The notes: generated from the letters alone by a model not told the origin. A stretch of 14,718 bases of DNA from Cyanobacteria bacterium UBA9579 (GCA_003499585.1 DNSU01000062.1:1-14718), one strand, 5' to 3'. Shown: positions 1 through 8,258, counted from the stretch's first letter. A program made the numbers and translations.

Positions 1-1022
1 AATTCCTGTATTCAATCTTCAGCAGGTTTGGAGTCACAGAAACTATAGAGTTTTTTGAATCTATTGGGATTAAATTATATACCCAGGGCGATAATAGAGT
101 ATTTCCAGAATCAAATGATGCTAATACTGTAAGGGATTTACTCATTAAAAAGGCAGAAAATCTTGGAATTAATATTAAAAATCATTATCAAGTTATAAAA
201 ATAGAACGAAGAAACGGTAAATTTTTAGTCTATTCAGGTAGTCAACCCGTTGAATATGATAAAGTTATTGTTTCTACCGGAGGAAACTATAGAAGGCCTC
301 CGAATTCAGGTTATGATCTGGCAGAAAGTCTAGGACATAAAGTGACAAAATTGAAGCCATCGCTTACTGCCTTTATAGTAAAAGAAATATGGCCTTCCAG
401 TCTGGCTGGTGTGTCTATAAAAGGCGCAGCCATAAAGGCATTATTTCAGGGAAATGAGATTATTGAATCAGTAGGTGATTTTGTCTTTACTCATAAAGGT
501 ATATCAGGCCCTCTGGTATTTAAAATCTCTTCTTATTGTGCATTTTTTGACTACAATGAGTGCACCCCTCTTATTTTAAACATAAATTTTGCACCAAATA
601 TGTCCAAAGAAGAGTTTGATAAAGATCTTTTAAAAGAATTGGAAGAAAATTCCAAAAAAAGTATTGAAAATATTCTTAAAAAATATGCTCCAAAATCAGT
701 AGTAACAACTCTTCTTGGTATAGAGCTTATCGACCCTGAAAAAAAAGCCAGCCAAATTACCAGAGAAGACAGAAAAATAATAACTCAATTGTTTACAGAA
801 GCTGTATTATCAGTTAAATTTCCTGATCCTGAAGAAGAAGTAGTTACAGCAGGTGGGGTTGAGCTCGATGAAGTCAACTCAAAAACAATGGAATCAAAAC
901 TTGTAGATAACTTTTATCTCTGTGGAGAAGTTTTAAATATAGACGGTTTTACCGGAGGCTATAACCTTCAGGCATGCTGGTCTACCGGCTATATTGCAGG
1001 ATTGAGCGCTGTAAGTGATTAA
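1..1022 (+). CDS. HI0933/BaiN-family FAD-dependent oxidoreductase, 5' end missing
   Basis: The reading frame is open from the left edge (first full codon at base 3) to the TAA at 1020-1022, about 339 residues; the gene starts outside the window. A GTG at 342 also lies in this frame but it is internal: the codons before it already encode family sequence, such as FGVTETIEFFESIGI followed by NRVFPESNDANTV. The C-terminus carries the family signature GFTGGYNLQACWSTGYIAG, which closes over the flavin, and LCGEVLNIDG. About 70-80 N-terminal residues, including the dinucleotide-binding glycine motif, should lie upstream of base 1. Members are cytosolic flavoproteins that mostly lack a known substrate. 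One clostridial member (BaiN) acts on bile acids, but nothing here supports that role. It converges on atpG with a 4-base gap. Family confidence is high; substrate unknown. Confidence 0.88.
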   Translation, partial: FLYSIFSRFGVTETIEFFESIGIKLYTQGDNRVFPESNDANTVRDLLIKKAENLGINIKNHYQVIKIERRNGKFLVYSGSQPVEYDKVIVSTGGNYRRPPNSGYDLAESLGHKVTKLKPSLTAFIVKEIWPSSLAGVSIKGAAIKALFQGNEIIESVGDFVFTHKGISGPLVFKISSYCAFFDYNECTPLILNINFAPNMSKEEFDKDLLKELEENSKKSIENILKKYAPKSVVTTLLGIELIDPEKKASQITREDRKIITQLFTEAVLSVKFPDPEEEVVTAGGVELDEVNSKTMESKLVDNFYLCGEVLNIDGFTGGYNLQACWSTGYIAGLSAVSD

Positions 1023-1026
1023 TTTG

Positions 1027-1935
1027 TTATAAAGCGTCAGAACCACTTACTACTTCTAAAATTTCCTGAGTAATCGCTGCCTGTCTGGCTTTATTATATA
1101 TAACAGTTAAATATTGAATCATATCACCTGCGTTAGTAGTTGCGGAAGCCATTGATGCCATTCTGGCAGCTAGCTCACTTGCTGATGCCTCGATTAAAGC
1201 CTGATAAATCCTGTTTGAAATATAAAGAGGTACCATCTTCTGTAAAACACTTTCCGGACTTGGCTCAAACACCATTTCAGAATGGATTTTTCCTTCTTTT
1301 TCGGTCTGCTCTACAGGAATTAATACAGGTAATAATTGCCATAACTGAACTTCAAAAGATAACATTGATTTAAATCTGGTAGTAATAATCTCTATTCTGT
1401 CAATATCACCTCTTACAAAGTATTCAGCAATATCTTCACCAATTACATTTGCCTCACCTACTGTCGGAGTAGATGGCATTCTAACATATGTTTCCTCAAT
1501 GTCCACATGGGCTCTTTTTAATGCATTTACACCTTTTAGCCCCACAACAAATAATTTAACTCTTATATCATCTCTTTCCAACTCACGAACTCTGGTTATA
1601 GCCTTTCTCACAACATTAGCATTATAAGCTCCTGCTAAACCCTTATCAGAGGTTATAATTAACAATCCGACTGTCTTTAATTCTCTGCGGCTTAACAATG
1701 CCGGGTAATTATCAATTGCCTTTGCAGTTCTGATGCTTGTATCTTGAATATCAGGATTTGTTAACAGAAGTCTTTGAAAGGCATTCACCAGCTCATTCGA
1801 AAATGGTCTTGCGGCTTTAACCTTATTTTCAGCTCGTCTAACCTTAGCTGCTGCAACCATACGCATAGCCTGAGTTATCTTCTGAGTATTTTTAATACTT
1901 TTTATTCTTCGTCTTATATCTCTTAAACTAGCCAT
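1027..1935 (-). CDS. atpG: F-type ATP synthase gamma subunit (302 aa)
   Basis: Gamma is the central rotor shaft of F1, linking the c-ring to the alpha/beta catalytic hexamer. The N-terminal helix (MASLRDIRRRIKSIKNTQKI, then TQAMRMVAAAKVRRAE) and the C-terminal helix (SELAARMASMASATTNAGDM; YNKARQAAITQEILEVVSGS) are classic and close to cyanobacterial gamma. In photosynthetic cyanobacteria and plastids a regulatory stretch of about 20-40 residues sits between the middle domain and the C-terminal helix. Here residues about 207-222 (LLPVLIPVEQTEKEGK) bridge directly to HSEMVFEPSPESV, so that segment is absent, and no cysteine pair is seen. The ribosome binding site AGGAAG overlaps the alpha stop codon; 8 bases separate the genes, which implies coupled translation. 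It is the last gene of the operon; no beta or epsilon gene follows. Confidence 0.97.
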   Translation of the reverse strand: MASLRDIRRRIKSIKNTQKITQAMRMVAAAKVRRAENKVKAARPFSNELVNAFQRLLLTNPDIQDTSIRTAKAIDNYPALLSRRELKTVGLLIITSDKGLAGAYNANVVRKAITRVRELERDDIRVKLFVVGLKGVNALKRAHVDIEETYVRMPSTPTVGEANVIGEDIAEYFVRGDIDRIEIITTRFKSMLSFEVQLWQLLPVLIPVEQTEKEGKIHSEMVFEPSPESVLQKMVPLYISNRIYQALIEASASELAARMASMASATTNAGDMIQYLTVIYNKARQAAITQEILEVVSGSDAL

Positions 1936-1943
1936 AATACTTC

Positions 1944-3488
<1,545 letters not shown>

Positions 3489-3509
3489 TTACTAATTGTT
3501 GACTTATAC

Positions 3510-3526
3510 AGGTGACTTTGTCACCT
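3510..3526 (-). promoter_or_regulatory. 7-bp perfect inverted repeat in the atpH-atpA gap
   Basis: The sequence aggtgac-ttt-gtcacct forms a perfect 7-bp stem with a 3-base loop in an otherwise AT-rich 69-base spacer between delta and alpha. No T-run follows it on the transcribed (minus) strand, so it is not a standard intrinsic terminator. Possible roles are an mRNA processing or stability element that sets the delta/alpha ratio, or a protein-binding palindrome. A similar 17-base palindrome occurs at 8262-8278. The structure is seen directly; the role is a guess. Confidence 0.4.
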
Positions 3527-3539
3527 CATCTTTATACCT

Positions 3540-4091
3540 CTATATCAGCTGTTTTTTCATATTTTCTAACTTGGTTTTTATACTGCCATCTATGGTTTTA
3601 TCACCAATTTTTACTATCATTCCTGCTATTATATCAGGATCAACCTTGGCTGCTATTTTGATATTTTGATTAAATGCTCTTTCAAGCTTTCTTTTAACTT
3701 CATTCTTTGTATCTTCATTAATATCAATAGCTGTAATTATTCTGGCAAGAGTAATATTTCTTTTTTTATTTAAAATATCATTATAATGACTTCCAATTGC
3801 AGGAAATAAGAATATTCTGTTTCTATCCAGTAACAATTTCAGCAGGTTTAAAGCATACTGGGATACTGTGTCCTTAAATACTTTATCAACTACATCTTTT
3901 TTATCATTGGATGTAATGGTTGGATGCTCTAAAAAAGTGAGTAATTCATCACTTGATTTAAATGTTTCATTTATTCTGGATAAATCATCTGCCAATATAT
4001 CAAGCTGATCTGACTTTTCTCCAAGATCAATCATCGCAGTCGCATATCTATCCGCTATAGTTGATATTCCTATGTTCTTTCCATTACTCAT
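3540..4091 (-). CDS. atpH: F-type ATP synthase delta subunit (183 aa)
   Basis: Delta (OSCP-like) sits on top of F1 and ties the alpha subunits to the peripheral b/b' stalk. The N-terminal helical domain has the family pattern IADRYATAMIDLGEK (about 12-26) and FLEHPTITSNDKKDVVDKVF (about 53-72). The C-terminus has DPDIIAGMIVKIGDKTIDGSI (about 152-172), the most conserved part of the family. Length is normal. It lies 10 bases downstream of atpF and continues the order b', b, delta, alpha typical of the cyanobacterial operon. No strong ribosome binding site precedes the ATG at 4091, so translation is probably coupled to atpF. The sequence is divergent in the middle, as is usual for delta. Confidence 0.95.
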   Translation of the reverse strand: MSNGKNIGISTIADRYATAMIDLGEKSDQLDILADDLSRINETFKSSDELLTFLEHPTITSNDKKDVVDKVFKDTVSQYALNLLKLLLDRNRIFLFPAIGSHYNDILNKKRNITLARIITAIDINEDTKNEVKRKLERAFNQNIKIAAKVDPDIIAGMIVKIGDKTIDGSIKTKLENMKKQLI

Positions 4092-4101
4092 ACAGCAATA
4101 A

Positions 4102-4650
4102 TTAAACCTTTAAATTATCCAAATCATCAATAAATTCATTAATATATTTTTTGTGCAGCCTTTCATCAATTGCCTGTTTGATATGCTCTTCAGCAATATA
4201 AAATGCAGCTTTTGAGACATCCTGCATGACCTCATTTGAAGCCATTGCATATTCAGCTTTAATTATTCTTTTTGCTTTATTATGCACTTCATTGGCCTCA
4301 ATATCAGCCTCTTTATGAATGCGTTTAGCTAAGCTATCAGCAATCTCTTTAGCTTCTTCTACTATTTTATGAACTTCTTCATCAGATCTTGCTACCTGTC
4401 TTTTAGTATCAGCAAGCTCATTTTCAGCATTAACTTCTTCTGACTCTGAAATTCTTATTTGCTCGATTATTGTATTTCTCTTTCTTGATAATGCAGAAAA
4501 AATCTGCGTTTTTCTGGCCAGCCAGACAAGAAATACAAGCATCAGAATAAAATTTATAAGATTAGAGTGATAAAGCACTTCAAGAGATTCACCAAGTGGA
4601 TCAATTCCCACTTCACCCTGCGCAAATACTATGTATAAATTATCTAACAT
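4102..4650 (-). CDS. atpF: F-type ATP synthase b subunit (182 aa)
   Basis: This is one of two b-type peripheral-stalk subunits. A short N-terminal segment with DPLGESLEVL is followed by a single membrane helix (SNLINFILMLVFLVWLARK, about 29-47) and then a long charged, alanine- and glutamate-rich helix expected to form the right-handed coiled coil with b'. The asparagine before the membrane helix (NLINF) matches cyanobacterial b (typically TNLINL). The position just before delta identifies it as b rather than b'. It is 9 bases from the upstream b' gene; the ribosome binding site is weak (AGG, 13 bases before the ATG), so coupling to b' is likely. A membrane-anchored stator arm linking subunit a to delta/alpha. 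Confidence 0.94.
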   Translation of the reverse strand: MLDNLYIVFAQGEVGIDPLGESLEVLYHSNLINFILMLVFLVWLARKTQIFSALSRKRNTIIEQIRISESEEVNAENELADTKRQVARSDEEVHKIVEEAKEIADSLAKRIHKEADIEANEVHNKAKRIIKAEYAMASNEVMQDVSKAAFYIAEEHIKQAIDERLHKKYINEFIDDLDNLKV

Positions 4651-4659
4651 TGTTATAAA

Positions 4660-5133
4660 TTACCTGTTTAATGATTTATTTATCATTTCTTCTGTAATAC
4701 CTGATAATGAGACTTCTTCTCCTAAAATCTTTGCGGAGATGGAATGAGCAAGAGATATAATTTGTGGCTCTAAGGCTTTTCTGGCAATACTTTTATCATT
4801 AAGAATACCTTCTCTTTCTGCTTTGACTTGATTATTCACTTCATTAACAGTATTTTCAATGACTTTAGCTTTTTCATTATTCGCCAAAGAAGTATGCTCA
4901 AAAACAATATTATTTGCTTTTGCTCTTGCCTTAGTAATCTTAGATTCATAGTCTTTTGTTATATTATCTGATTCTTCACGATTTGATCTGGCATGTTCGA
5001 GCTTTTTATCAATATAGTTCTTGCGTTCTTGTCTAACTTCAGCTATTGGAGCATAGAAAACCTTCTGCATTATAACCATAAATACAAGAAAACTTATGAA
5101 AACTATGATTAATGTACCATTTATCTCTAACAT
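4660..5133 (-). CDS. F-type ATP synthase b' subunit (157 aa)
   Basis: This is the second, diverged b-type stalk subunit, called AtpG or AtpF2 in cyanobacteria. It has one N-terminal membrane helix (LIIVFISFLVFMVIMQKVFY, about 8-27) followed by the b' hallmark APIAEVRQERKNYIDKKLE (about 28-46), comparable to cyanobacterial FYKPLGKVLDDR. The rest is a highly charged coiled coil. It lies between atpE (14 bases upstream) and atpF (9 bases downstream); AAGG lies 6 bases before the ATG. Separate b and b' genes instead of one homodimeric b are typical of phototrophic lineages and their relatives, and are a main argument for a cyanobacteria-related host. Both 'atpG' and 'atpF2' are used for this gene, so no symbol is given. 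Confidence 0.92.
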   Translation of the reverse strand: MLEINGTLIIVFISFLVFMVIMQKVFYAPIAEVRQERKNYIDKKLEHARSNREESDNITKDYESKITKARAKANNIVFEHTSLANNEKAKVIENTVNEVNNQVKAEREGILNDKSIARKALEPQIISLAHSISAKILGEEVSLSGITEEMINKSLNR

Positions 5134-5147
5134 TTTTTACCTTATTA

Positions 5148-5387
5148 TTAAGCTAATACCTGTGTTGCAAGAAGAATAAGTGCTATTACTAATGCATAGA
5201 TAGCTAAAGCTTCCATAAGGCCAAGCCCGATAAATAAGAAAGGTTTTAACTTGCCTTCGGCTTCCGGCTGACGAGAAACAGCATTCATATAAGCAGCAAC
5301 AGCTATACCCATACCAATTCCAGGCCCAAGTGCGCCCAGTCCAACGGCAATACCCATAGCTAACACAGAAGCAGTTTTTGGATCCAT
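5148..5387 (-). CDS. atpE: F-type ATP synthase c subunit, proteolipid ring (79 aa)
   Basis: A hairpin of two membrane helices that forms the rotating c-ring. Helix 1 has the glycine-packing motif GLGALGPGIGMGIA (about 16-29). The polar loop is RQPEAEGK (39-46). Helix 2 carries the ion-binding carboxylate Glu59 in GLMEALAIYALVIALILL. The neighbours of the carboxylate suggest protons rather than sodium: Met26 follows GPGIG where Na+-type and cyanobacterial rings have Gln, and Ala60 follows Glu59 where Na+ rings carry Ser or Thr. The ATG has the strongest ribosome binding site of the operon (AGGAGGT, 5396-5402), which fits the need for many c copies per enzyme. A 90-base spacer separates it from atpB. 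Confidence 0.97.
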   Translation of the reverse strand: MDPKTASVLAMGIAVGLGALGPGIGMGIAVAAYMNAVSRQPEAEGKLKPFLFIGLGLMEALAIYALVIALILLATQVLA

Positions 5388-5395
5388 AATAATTT

Positions 5396-5402
5396 ACCTC
5401 CT
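5396..5402 (-). promoter_or_regulatory. Strong ribosome binding site of atpE
   Basis: AGGAGGT on the minus strand ends 8 bases before the atpE ATG, a near-perfect complement to the 3' end of 16S rRNA. No other gene in this operon has so complete a match, which fits overproduction of the c subunit from a shared mRNA. Confidence 0.75.
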
Positions 5403-5438
5403 AATATACTCTATATATTTTCTAATAATACTCTATCG

Positions 5439-5468
5439 CTTATCGTAATGATCGTCGATCTAAATAAG
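5439..5468 (-). promoter_or_regulatory. Nested inverted repeats in the atpB-atpE spacer
   Basis: The 90-base a-c spacer contains the 11-base palindrome gatcgtcgatc (5450-5460), flanked by cttat (5439-5443) and ataag (5464-5468), which can pair around it. The word ATCG recurs four times in either orientation (5435-5460). In the transcript this forms a structure upstream of the very strong atpE ribosome binding site. It could be an mRNA processing or stability element for atpE, or chance; no T-run follows it. Confidence 0.3.
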
Positions 5469-5477
5469 TGTGGCACC

Positions 5478-6176
5478 TTAATGATGTTCATGTTCAGCTA
5501 ACACAGCGCCAATATAAGACGCGGATAATATTGTAAAGATAAACGCCTGCAAAAATGCTACGAATAACTCAAATAGCATTACAGGCACAGGAGCAACCAA
5601 TGGTACAAATGCAAGAAGTACCAGAATAATCACTTCTCCTGCCAGGATATTTCCAAAAAGTCGTAATGATAAAGTAAGGGGTCTTGTAAAATCTTCCAAT
5701 ATATTAATTGGCAGCAAAAACCAGAACGGTTGAAGATAATGTTTAAAATAGCCTAAACCTTTTTTAGCAATTCCTGCACTAAAGTAATACAGAGATACAA
5801 CAAGGGCAAGGGCTATAGTAACATTCAAATCATTTGTAGGAGATGCAAATTCGCCCTGTTCCAAATGATAAACCCTCCATGGTAACTGCCCTAATAAATT
5901 ACCAACAAGTATAAACAGGAATAAAGAAGCTATAATTGCTACGTGCTTATAGCCTTCTTTCCCCATCTGCTCAACTGAAAGGCCTTCCAGAAACTCCATT
6001 ATTATCTCGGCAAATGATTGAATGCCATCTGGTATTCTACTTAAGTTTCTTGTAACTACAAGGGCTAATAATATAAGCAATATCATAGATATCCACGTGG
6101 TTACCAAAGTATCCATATGTACTTCTAATGGACCAAAATGTGATATCCAGTGTTCACCAAATTGTAATTGTGCCAA
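5478..6176 (-). CDS. atpB: F-type ATP synthase a subunit (232 aa, TTG start)
   Basis: Subunit a is the membrane stator that forms the two proton half-channels against the c-ring. It has five or six membrane helices. Conserved parts are SPTNDLNVTIALALV (about 112-126), the essential arginine Arg172 in PLTLSLRLFGNILAGE (about 166-181), and the C-terminal QAFIFTILSASYIGAVLAEH (about 210-229). The start is TTG at 6176. The codons from there (MAQLQFGEHWISHFGPLEVH) align with the start of the family, and AGAGG lies 7 bases upstream. An in-frame stop occurs about 16 codons further upstream with no ATG after it. The next internal ATG (codon 21) would delete conserved sequence. A promoter-like sequence lies upstream at 6237-6258. 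Confidence 0.96.
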   Translation of the reverse strand: MAQLQFGEHWISHFGPLEVHMDTLVTTWISMILLILLALVVTRNLSRIPDGIQSFAEIIMEFLEGLSVEQMGKEGYKHVAIIASLFLFILVGNLLGQLPWRVYHLEQGEFASPTNDLNVTIALALVVSLYYFSAGIAKKGLGYFKHYLQPFWFLLPINILEDFTRPLTLSLRLFGNILAGEVIILVLLAFVPLVAPVPVMLFELFVAFLQAFIFTILSASYIGAVLAEHEHH

Positions 6177-6236
6177 TTTCCAGCCTCTTCTATTGCCCAG
6201 CTTAAAATTTTTTACCGATTAATCTTATACTCATAT

Positions 6237-6258
6237 AGTATAAAGACTTTTTAAAAAA
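6237..6258 (-). promoter_or_regulatory. Candidate sigma-70-type promoter before atpB
   Basis: On the minus strand TTTACT (6258-6253; 4 of 6 to the -35 consensus) is followed after 16 bases by TATACT (6242-6237; 5 of 6 to the -10 consensus). It lies in the 177-base gap between the small AtpZ-like gene and atpB, giving a leader of roughly 55 bases. It would let the structural subunits be transcribed apart from the small first gene. AT-rich DNA throws up such matches often, so this stays a candidate. Confidence 0.35.
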
Positions 6259-6353
6259 AGTAAATACTGATTTTCGCCTTATTAATATTATAAAAGGTGA
6301 ATAAGTACCATAACATTTGAGAAACAAGTTATTTTATCTGATGTCTTAAATGT

Positions 6354-6521
6354 TCATTTGCCATAACGCTTGTATACACTCCACATTCCAATTACTACAC
6401 CAAGTACAGTAAACGCTATAGTCCATACAGGTACTTCATTATTGAGTTTTTTATCCAGATAATATCCTGCAAAAAACCCTAAAAATATTGGAACTAAAAG
6501 AGTAAAAGTAATATCGAGCAT
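6354..6521 (-). CDS. Small AtpZ/AtpI-family membrane protein (55 aa)
   Basis: A short gene heading the atp operon. The protein begins MLDITFTLLVPIFLGFFAGY and continues YLDKKLNNEVPVW, then a second hydrophobic helix (TIAFTVLGVVIGMWSVY) and a basic tail KRYGK. This is the pattern of the AtpZ/AtpI family: helix 1 with the GxxxGxxLD motif (here GFFAGYYLD), a short loop, and helix 2 ending in a basic patch. Such proteins are encoded at the head of many F-ATPase operons and have been linked to c-ring assembly or divalent cation transport; that role is family knowledge, not shown here. The ATG has a good ribosome binding site, GAGGTG, 3 bases upstream. A 177-base gap separates it from atpB. It is easily missed because of its length. 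Confidence 0.85.
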   Translation of the reverse strand: MLDITFTLLVPIFLGFFAGYYLDKKLNNEVPVWTIAFTVLGVVIGMWSVYKRYGK

Positions 6522-6572
6522 TTACACCTCAAGCTCTTCTGCTAGTACCTTGTTAAAAAAGTTTTTTCATAA

Positions 6573-6649
6573 TGTCATTCTGACGGTTTTACCCCGAAGA
6601 ATCTCAATATAGGTCAATCATGAGATCCTTCGCTTCTCTCAGGATGACA
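6573..6649. repeat. 77-bp palindromic intergenic repeat (tgtcatyctga ends)
   Basis: The ends are tgtcattctga (left) and its near inverse tcaggatgaca (right). Inside them lie cgaagaatctca (6595-6606) and its inverse tgagatccttcg (6621-6632), around a 14-base centre. Folded, it makes a long imperfect hairpin. The word pattern GTCATTCTGA...CGAAGAATCTC resembles a palindromic repeat that I recognise from intergenic regions of many bacterial genomes. It lies between the ggt stop (6658) and the AtpZ-like gene, and may insulate or terminate ggt transcription before the atp operon. A second, degenerate copy lies at 11308-11442. Confidence 0.7.
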
Positions 6650-6657
6650 CTACAAAA

Positions 6658-8220
6658 TTAACTTAACAGAGTACTACTAAACACTCTGCCTTTTCCACAT
6701 CTTCTTGGATCAGAGGCTGCATTAAGATTTCCACCTTGCGAGAGTCTTACACACTGAACACCGCCAAAGAACATATCTCGACCCGGAAATCTTACTATTT
6801 CCCATTCAGCAGGTATTTCAGATTCATCAAATTCTCTGCCTTCTTCAAGTGCGAATTTATTATCTTCCCAGTGAACCCTTGGCTCGTTAAGAGCCTTCTC
6901 TATTGACATATTTAGATTATTAATATTAACAATTACCTGGGTTAAAGAAGTAGCAATTCTTGATGCCCCTGGAGTACCAAGTACCAAGAGATCGTTTTTA
7001 AGCTCATCATAAGCTATGGTAGGGCTCATGCTGCTAACAAGCCTTTCTCCAGGATCAAGTGCATGAAATCCAAGAGGGTTAAGTTCGAGTTCTCCAAGAA
7101 CATTATCCATTAAAATTCCAGTCCCCGGAATGGCTACACCTGAACCATACTCTATACTCATGGTAATGCTGCAGGCATTTCCAAGATCATCAACGCAGGA
7201 TACATGAGTTGTGCTTGCACTTGGCAGAATATTCTTATATTTTTCAAGAATATAATCATCCTCCGTAAGTTCAAAATACTTACTAGGGTTTTTTCTACCT
7301 TCCTCTATACGGGAATACCTGTCATTTAAAGCTGTATGGATGATTTTTCCCAGCTTCGAAACAATAGCAGGATTGTATTCGGTAAGATTTAATTTTGATA
7401 TAACCTTTAACATCTGAATTATAGTAGAACCACCCACCGAAGGAGGAGGATTTGTGTAAATTTTATACCTGCCATATTCAGCAAATAAAGGCTGTCTAAT
7501 TATTACATCATAATTTTGGAGATCTTCAAGGGTAATAATTCCACCACCTGATTGAATTTCATTAACAATATTCTGCGCTATATCACCTTTATACACAATA
7601 TCTGAGCCATATTGCCCGATTAAATCAAGGGTATTGGCAAGATCAGGATTTTTAAACAAATACCCCTCTTTTGGTATTTCCCATTGAGGAGTTGATAATA
7701 ATTTTTTAGAATATTCGGTAAACCAATGCAAAGGCTCAGCTGAAATTGCTATATATCTGGCCATAGGAGAATTAAAAGGAACCCCTGTCCTTGCATTTTC
7801 AATAGCAGGCTGTAAAACCTCTTTTAATGGCAAACATCCATACTGCTGAGAAATATGTTCGAGCCCTTTTAAAGTTCCCGGAACTCCTACAGAAGCATGC
7901 CCTGAGATAACCTGAATTCCTGTACCGTATGGCAGATCTACTACTTTTGCATTTTTGCCAAATAAGCTTTTATCCAGCCCCATGCCAGGCATGGAATCAA
8001 AAAAATCAACTATTTTAACTTCATCATTTGAGGATCTTATAGCAGCAAAACCACCTCCACCTATACTGCACATAAGCGGATTTGATATCATTAGCTCAAA
8101 GGCAGCGCAAATTGCTGCATCAAAGGCATTGCCTCCTGCTTCAACAATCCTGCCAGCTGCTTCTGTTGCCCAGGGTGTACAACTTGCTACTGCTACTTTT
8201 TTTGGTTTTTGATTATTCAT
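6658..8220 (-). CDS. ggt: Gamma-glutamyltransferase family protein (520 aa), no signal peptide
   Basis: An N-terminal-nucleophile hydrolase that cleaves or transfers gamma-glutamyl groups (glutathione and similar substrates). The proenzyme splits itself before the catalytic threonine, here expected at Thr337 in STTHVSCVDDLGNACSITMS, giving a large (1-336) and small subunit. Other family marks: AAICAAFELMISNPLMCSIG near residue 35-54; GHASVGVPGTLKG; GERLVSSMSPTIAYD; GTPGASRIATSLTQVIVNI; and ASDPRRCGKG. The NNxMDDF loop of E. coli GGT is replaced by DNVLGELELNP, as in a subfamily typical of B. subtilis YwrD-like proteins, so the substrate may differ. No signal peptide is seen, so it should be cytosolic. 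ATG at 8220 is preferred; a TTG at 8238 (+6 codons) is possible and sits at a shared upstream motif. Neither has a strong ribosome binding site. Confidence 0.9.
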   Translation of the reverse strand: MNNQKPKKVAVASCTPWATEAAGRIVEAGGNAFDAAICAAFELMISNPLMCSIGGGGFAAIRSSNDEVKIVDFFDSMPGMGLDKSLFGKNAKVVDLPYGTGIQVISGHASVGVPGTLKGLEHISQQYGCLPLKEVLQPAIENARTGVPFNSPMARYIAISAEPLHWFTEYSKKLLSTPQWEIPKEGYLFKNPDLANTLDLIGQYGSDIVYKGDIAQNIVNEIQSGGGIITLEDLQNYDVIIRQPLFAEYGRYKIYTNPPPSVGGSTIIQMLKVISKLNLTEYNPAIVSKLGKIIHTALNDRYSRIEEGRKNPSKYFELTEDDYILEKYKNILPSASTTHVSCVDDLGNACSITMSIEYGSGVAIPGTGILMDNVLGELELNPLGFHALDPGERLVSSMSPTIAYDELKNDLLVLGTPGASRIATSLTQVIVNINNLNMSIEKALNEPRVHWEDNKFALEEGREFDESEIPAEWEIVRFPGRDMFFGGVQCVRLSQGGNLNAASDPRRCGKGRVFSSTLLS

Positions 8221-8243
8221 TATTTCGCTGCATTCCAAGACTC

Positions 8244-8258
8244 TAATCGTTAACTTAA
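8244..8258 (-). repeat. 15-base motif upstream of ggt, shared with lepB
   Basis: The minus strand reads TTAAGTTAACGATTA, identical over 15 bases to 10577-10591 (+) upstream of lepB. In both places the motif ends exactly 5 bases before an in-frame TTG (8238 here, 10597 there), with a similar following sequence (GT then TTG). This may be a regulator site or a shared leader element. A 15-base match somewhere in an AT-rich window of this size can occur by chance; the matching position is what makes it notable. Confidence 0.4.

Noticed and set aside
342..1022. The GTG at 342 as the start of the flavoprotein gene
   Set aside because: The frame is open to the window edge and the upstream codons encode conserved family sequence, so the gene is a 5'-truncated fragment, not a 226-residue protein.
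1..1022. A bile-acid-reducing BaiN function
   Set aside because: Only family membership is supported; no other bile acid genes are nearby and the family is broad.
6551..6568. A-run/T-run palindrome (aaaaaa-g-tttttt) as an intrinsic terminator
   Set aside because: There is no GC-rich stem; simple homopolymer runs are expected in DNA of this composition.
6573..6649. The repeat as an insertion sequence or CRISPR unit
   Set aside because: There is no transposase, no flanking target duplication that I can see, and no regularly spaced repeats; it is a single small palindrome.
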